11,333 bases of DNA from Candidatus Aminicenantota bacterium (GTDB lineage: Bacteria > Acidobacteriota > Aminicenantia > Aminicenantales > Saccharicenantaceae): the NCBI GenBank assembly GCA_026393955.1, contig JAPKZE010000338.1:1-11333 (forward strand). Reading direction: 5' to 3'. A model generated the notes under the pieces. The model ran no database searches and was not told where the DNA came from. It saw nothing but the letters and a program-made list of their open reading frames with translations. The first letter of the stretch is position 1, and every line of letters begins with the position of its first letter. Below, piece after piece: positions 9,029 through 11,333 of this stretch. Made by a program: the position numbers and the translations under genes.

Positions 9029-9179
9029 GATGGTCGGTCGTTCTGTATATTTCAGATTATATCTCTGAAAAAAAGAACACATTTCGAGCTCGAGGAGAGA
9101 AGTTTTTCTTTTTTTCATCTCTTTTTCTGTTTTCCCCCATATCAGCAGAGCAGGTTAGCGCAAGACAGGTTGAGGGTAC
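9029..9179 (+). other. AT-rich structured leader of the tRNA operon
   Basis: This gene-free stretch differs sharply in composition from the rest of the window. TTTCAGA (9050-9056) pairs with TCTGAAA (9064-9070), and GTTCT (9040-9044) with AGAAC (9074-9078), giving a two-part hairpin. A long T-rich, mostly pyrimidine tract follows from about 9102 to 9148. I see no open frame or RNA family that I recognise. It may be a cleaved pre-tRNA leader or an attenuator. Confidence 0.5.
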
Positions 9180-9252
9180 GCCAGCGTAGCTCAGCAGGTA
9201 GAGCGGCTGATTTGTAATCAGCGGGTCAGGGGTTCGAATCCCTTCGCTGGCT
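9180..9252 (+). tRNA. tRNA-Thr(TGT)
   Basis: Acceptor arms GCCAGCG and CGCTGGC pair fully. The anticodon stem GCTGA/TCAGC holds the loop TTTGTAA, with anticodon TGT at 9213-9215. The T-loop TTCGAAT is present. The discriminator base is T and no CCA is encoded. It is the first tRNA of the cluster. Confidence 0.96.
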
Positions 9253-9292
9253 AAGACGGGCGATCGAGGGCGAGGACGATGCACCATAGTGA

Positions 9293-9375
9293 GGGCAGGT
9301 TCCAGAGTGGCCAAATGGGACGGGCTGTAAACCCGTTGCGGAAACGCTTCGGAGGTTCGAATCCTTCCCTGCCCA
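9293..9375 (+). tRNA. tRNA-Tyr(GTA)
   Basis: Acceptor arms GGGCAGG and CCTGCCC pair fully. The anticodon stem ACGGG/CCCGT holds CTGTAAA, with anticodon GTA at 9327-9329. A long variable arm (near GCGGAAACGC) marks a class II tRNA, as expected for bacterial tyrosine. The discriminator is A and CCA is not encoded. Confidence 0.96.
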
Positions 9376-9385
9376 TTATCGCCTC

Positions 9386-9459
<74 letters not shown>

Positions 9460-9477
9460 CTTTTTCGAGGATGCCGG

Positions 9478-9550
9478 GCCCAAGTAGCTCAGTTGGTAGA
9501 GCACGTCCTTGGTAAGGACGGGGTCACCAGTTCAATTCTGGTCTTGGGCT
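9478..9550 (+). tRNA. tRNA-Thr(GGT)
   Basis: Acceptor arms GCCCAAG and CTTGGGC pair fully. The anticodon stem CGTCC/GGACG holds TTGGTAA, with anticodon GGT at 9511-9513. The T-loop is TTCAATT. The discriminator is T, CCA is not encoded and a T run follows. In many bacteria tuf comes next, but here it does not. Confidence 0.96.
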
Positions 9551-9596
9551 TTTTCCTGATTTAGACGCAGTCCCGCCGGTGCCGGGAAGGACCGAC

Positions 9597-9746
9597 ATGC
9601 GAGAGATCATCACGCTCCAGTGCGGCGAATGCAAACGCCGCAACTACAGCACGACGCGCAACAAGAAGAAGCAGACCGAGAAGCTCGAGACGAGCAAGTA
9701 CTGCCCCTTCTGCCGGAAACATACGGCCCACAAGGAATCGAAGTAA
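9597..9746 (+). CDS. rpmG: 50S ribosomal protein L33
   Basis: This 49-residue gene encodes L33 of the large ribosomal subunit, which lies near the exit site. It begins MREIITLQCGECKRRNYST and ends in a basic tail. Two CxxC pairs (CGEC at 9-12 and CPFC at 36-39) show the zinc-binding form of L33, the version favoured when zinc is available. An AAGGA ribosome site lies 5 bases before the ATG. The gene sits between tRNA-Thr(GGT) and tRNA-Trp, 10 bases before the latter, and is probably cotranscribed with both tRNAs and with secE. The length and motifs are normal for the family. Confidence 0.95.
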   Translation: MREIITLQCGECKRRNYSTTRNKKKQTEKLETSKYCPFCRKHTAHKESK

Positions 9747-9756
9747 CGAGGCCGAC

Positions 9757-9832
<76 letters not shown>

Positions 9833-9840
9833 GATCCCTT

Positions 9841-9879
9841 CGCGGAGAGGCCGGCCTCGGGCCTGAAGGCCCGGCCGCG
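9841..9879 (+). other. GC-rich stem-loop before secE
   Basis: CGGGCC (9858-9863) pairs with GGCCCG (9868-9873) around TGAA, and CGCGG (9841-9845) can pair with CCGCG (9875-9879). No T run follows, so it is not a standard terminator. It may mark processing between tRNA-Trp and the secE mRNA, or be incidental GC-rich pairing. Confidence 0.35.
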
Positions 9880-9901
9880 GACCCCGGAAAGAGAGAACGC
9901 C

Positions 9902-10114
9902 ATGAACGACAAGATCCGCTGGTACAAGAAGCTGGGGAATTTCCTCAAGGACGTCAGGGCTGAGCTGAAGAAGGTCACCTGGCCGTCCAAGAACGAGGTC
10001 ACCAGCACGACCATCGTCGTCATCGCGGCGACGGTCTTCTTCGGCTTCTACCTGTTCTTCATGGACGTCATCTTCGCCTGGGTCATCACTCAGTTCAAGT
10101 CCCTCTTCGGATAA
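9902..10114 (+). CDS. secE: Preprotein translocase subunit SecE
   Basis: SecE is the small essential subunit that clamps the SecY channel in the inner membrane during protein export. The 70-residue product is the short, single-membrane-segment form found in most bacteria. It has an N-terminal amphipathic stretch, the conserved RAELKKVTWPSKNEV (cytosolic hinge) at about 19-33, and one membrane segment at about 36-62. The ATG at 9902 gives the expected N-terminus (MNDKIRWYKK); the open frame extends further upstream into tRNA-Trp, which cannot be coding. A purine-rich site (GAAAGAGAG) precedes the ATG. nusG starts 17 bases after the stop, the usual bacterial pairing. Confidence 0.96.
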   Translation: MNDKIRWYKKLGNFLKDVRAELKKVTWPSKNEVTSTTIVVIAATVFFGFYLFFMDVIFAWVITQFKSLFG

Positions 10115-10131
10115 GCGCAAGGAATCGGACG

Positions 10132-10662
10132 ATGGCAAAGAACTGGTTTGTCGTTCACACCTATTCGGGCTTCGAGAAGTTCGTCGCCGAGTCGATCAAG
10201 CAAAAGGCGATCGAGCTGCACCTCGAAGACCAGGTCGGGCAGATCATCATCCCGACCGAGGACGTCATCGAGATCCGGGGCGGCAAGAAGGTCGTCTCCA
10301 CGAAGCGGTCGTACCCCGGCTACATCCTCGTCGAGATGGAGATGAACGACGAGAACTGGCTCATGATCCGCCAGGTCCCGAAGGTCACGGGCTTCGTCGG
10401 CTCCGGCCGGACGCCCACCCCGCTCAGCAAGAAGGAGGTCGGCCAGATCGTCGAGCACATGGAGACGACCTCCGAGAAGCCCAAGCCCAAGCATTCCTTC
10501 GAGAAGGGCGAGGCCGTCCGCATCATCGACGGGCCGTTCTTCAACTTCAACGGGATCGTCGAGGAAGTTCACCCCGAGCGGAGCACGCTCAAGGTCCTGG
10601 TCACCATCTTCGGCCGGTCGACCCCGGTCGAGCTCGAGTTCCTGCAGGTCGAGAAGCTTTAG
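10132..10662 (+). CDS. nusG: Transcription termination/antitermination factor NusG
   Basis: NusG binds RNA polymerase, stabilises elongation, and links it to Rho or to the leading ribosome. The 176-residue product has the standard two domains. The NGN domain covers about 1-115, starting NWFVVHTYSGFE, with SYPGYILVEMEM near 62-73 and VTGFVGSGRTPTPL near 86-99. The KOW domain covers about 122-176, with FEKGEAVRIIDGPFFNFNGI. No extra insert is seen, unlike NusG of some other phyla. An AAGGA site lies 8 bases before the ATG. The stop is 9 bases before rplK, which carries its own strong ribosome site. Confidence 0.97.
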   Translation: MAKNWFVVHTYSGFEKFVAESIKQKAIELHLEDQVGQIIIPTEDVIEIRGGKKVVSTKRSYPGYILVEMEMNDENWLMIRQVPKVTGFVGSGRTPTPLSKKEVGQIVEHMETTSEKPKPKHSFEKGEAVRIIDGPFFNFNGIVEEVHPERSTLKVLVTIFGRSTPVELEFLQVEKL

Positions 10663-10671
10663 GAGGACAGG

Positions 10672-11103
10672 ATGTCGAAAGAAGTCGTCGCCAAGATCAA
10701 GCTGGAGATCATCGCCGGGCAGGCCAGTCCCGCGCCCCCGGTCGGGCCGGCCCTGGGCCAGCACGGCGTCAACATCATGGGCTTCGTCCGGGAATTCAAC
10801 GAGCGGACGAAGAAGATGGACGAGGGCACGGTCGTCCCCGTCCTCATCACCGTGTTCAAGGACAAGTCGTTCAACTTCCTCGTCAAGACCCCTCCCGCCT
10901 CCTACCTCCTGAAGAAGGCCGCCGGGATCGCCAAGGGCTCCGGGTCGCCGAACAAGGAGAAGGTCGGCAAGATCACGATGAAGCAGATCGAGGAGATCGC
11001 CCGGATCAAATTGCCCGACCTCAACGCCTACGACGTCGAGGCGGCCAAGAAGATCATCGAAGGCACGGCCAAGAACATGGGATTGGAGATCGTCAGTGAG
11101 TAA
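10672..11103 (+). CDS. rplK: 50S ribosomal protein L11
   Basis: L11 forms the GTPase-associated stalk base of the large subunit together with 23S rRNA and is needed for factor binding and RelA activation. The 143-residue product is of normal length. The N-terminal domain has ASPAPPVGPALGQHGVNI, with the conserved proline-rich hinge that thiopeptide antibiotics contact. The rRNA-binding C-terminal domain includes KTPPASYLLKKAAG, then KLPDLNAYDVEAA and the ending GTAKNMGLEIVSE. An AGGAGG site lies 5 bases before the ATG. The stop overlaps the rplA start by 8 bases. In other bacteria L1 binds this mRNA to repress L11 and L1; I did not confirm such a site here. Confidence 0.97.
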   Translation: MSKEVVAKIKLEIIAGQASPAPPVGPALGQHGVNIMGFVREFNERTKKMDEGTVVPVLITVFKDKSFNFLVKTPPASYLLKKAAGIAKGSGSPNKEKVGKITMKQIEEIARIKLPDLNAYDVEAAKKIIEGTAKNMGLEIVSE

Positions 11104-11333
11104 GCACGGCAAGAACACCATCAAAGCCCGGGAGGTCAAGGGGACGGAGTCTCGGGAGTACTCCCTCGAGGAGGCCGTCAGCCTCCTTAAAAAGGCCCAC
11201 TTCGCCAAGTTCGACGAGTCGGTCGACATGGACATCCGGCTGGGCGTCAATCCCAAGTACTCCGACCAGATGGTCCGCGGCACGGTCGTCCTGCCCCACG
11301 GCACGGGCAAGACCAAGAAGATCTGCGTCATCG
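11096..11333 (+). CDS. rplA: 50S ribosomal protein L1, 5' part
   Basis: Only the first 79 codons lie in the window, and the gene runs off the end. The reading starts at GTG 11096, inside the last codons of rplK (GTGAGTAA), with GGAG about 8 bases upstream. The translated start, MSKHGKNTIKAREVKGTESR, is followed by YSLEEAVSLLKKAHFAKFDE, VDMDIRLGVNPKYSDQMVRG and TVVLPHGTGKTKK, which is the strongly conserved L1 core that binds 23S rRNA in the L1 stalk. L1 is normally also the feedback repressor of the rplK-rplA mRNA. Position directly after rplK supports the call. Confidence 0.95.
   Translation, partial: MSKHGKNTIKAREVKGTESREYSLEEAVSLLKKAHFAKFDESVDMDIRLGVNPKYSDQMVRGTVVLPHGTGKTKKICVI

Noticed and set aside
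9050..9074. Intrinsic terminator at the hairpin after the tRNA-operon promoter
   Set aside because: The plus-strand stem is followed by A residues, not T. The later T tract at about 9102-9148 has no convincing stem directly before it.
10090..11331. A long minus-strand open frame opposite nusG, rplK and rplA
   Set aside because: Its Asp/Leu/Arg-rich translation is the complement of three well-conserved genes and has no recognisable domain.

Overview
This GC-rich bacterial window holds core chromosomal genes and shows no sign of mobile DNA. It carries no rRNA and no clear phylogenetic marker beyond ribosomal proteins. The high GC content, the three-subunit PurS/PurQ/PurL system and the gene neighbourhoods would fit a lineage such as Acidobacteriota or Candidatus Aminicenantota, but that placement is inference only.

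Layout. (1) Bases 2-1000, plus strand: the 3' part of a protein with two ThyX-like (flavin-dependent thymidylate synthase) regions; its start lies upstream of the window. (2) Bases 993-7209, minus strand: a tightly packed purine operon read purB-purS-purQ-purL-purN, followed by an unrecognised membrane protein whose stop overlaps the thyX-like stop tail to tail. A good sigma-70-type promoter (TTGACA, 18-bp spacer, TATCAT) lies just upstream of purB. (3) Bases 7326-8991, plus strand, divergent from the pur operon: an ECF sigma factor, a membrane-anchored zinc-finger anti-sigma factor and an exported protein with two LTxxQ motifs (Spy/CpxP-like). The three are joined by ATGA start-stop overlaps and look like a self-contained envelope-stress or metal-response module. 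(4) Bases 9000-11333, plus strand: a strong promoter (TTGACA, 17-bp spacer, TAGAAT), an AT-rich leader, tRNA-Thr(TGT), tRNA-Tyr(GTA), tRNA-Gly(TCC), tRNA-Thr(GGT), rpmG, tRNA-Trp(CCA), secE, nusG, rplK and the start of rplA. This is the widely conserved translation/transcription cluster that normally also carries tuf, but tuf is absent here.

How the genes work together. PurN makes FGAR. PurS, PurQ and PurL convert it to FGAM. PurB catalyses two later fumarate-releasing steps, so one transcript supplies several parts of de novo purine synthesis. SecE, NusG, L11, L1, L33 and the tRNAs supply translation, transcription elongation and protein export. No intergenic stretch exceeds 300 bases; the longest is the 188-base leader before the first tRNA.

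I found no clearly novel defence, mobile or RNA system. The points most worth checking are the divergent tandem ThyX-like protein, the missing standard start codon of the last pur-operon gene, the missing tuf, and the structured AT-rich leader of the tRNA operon.
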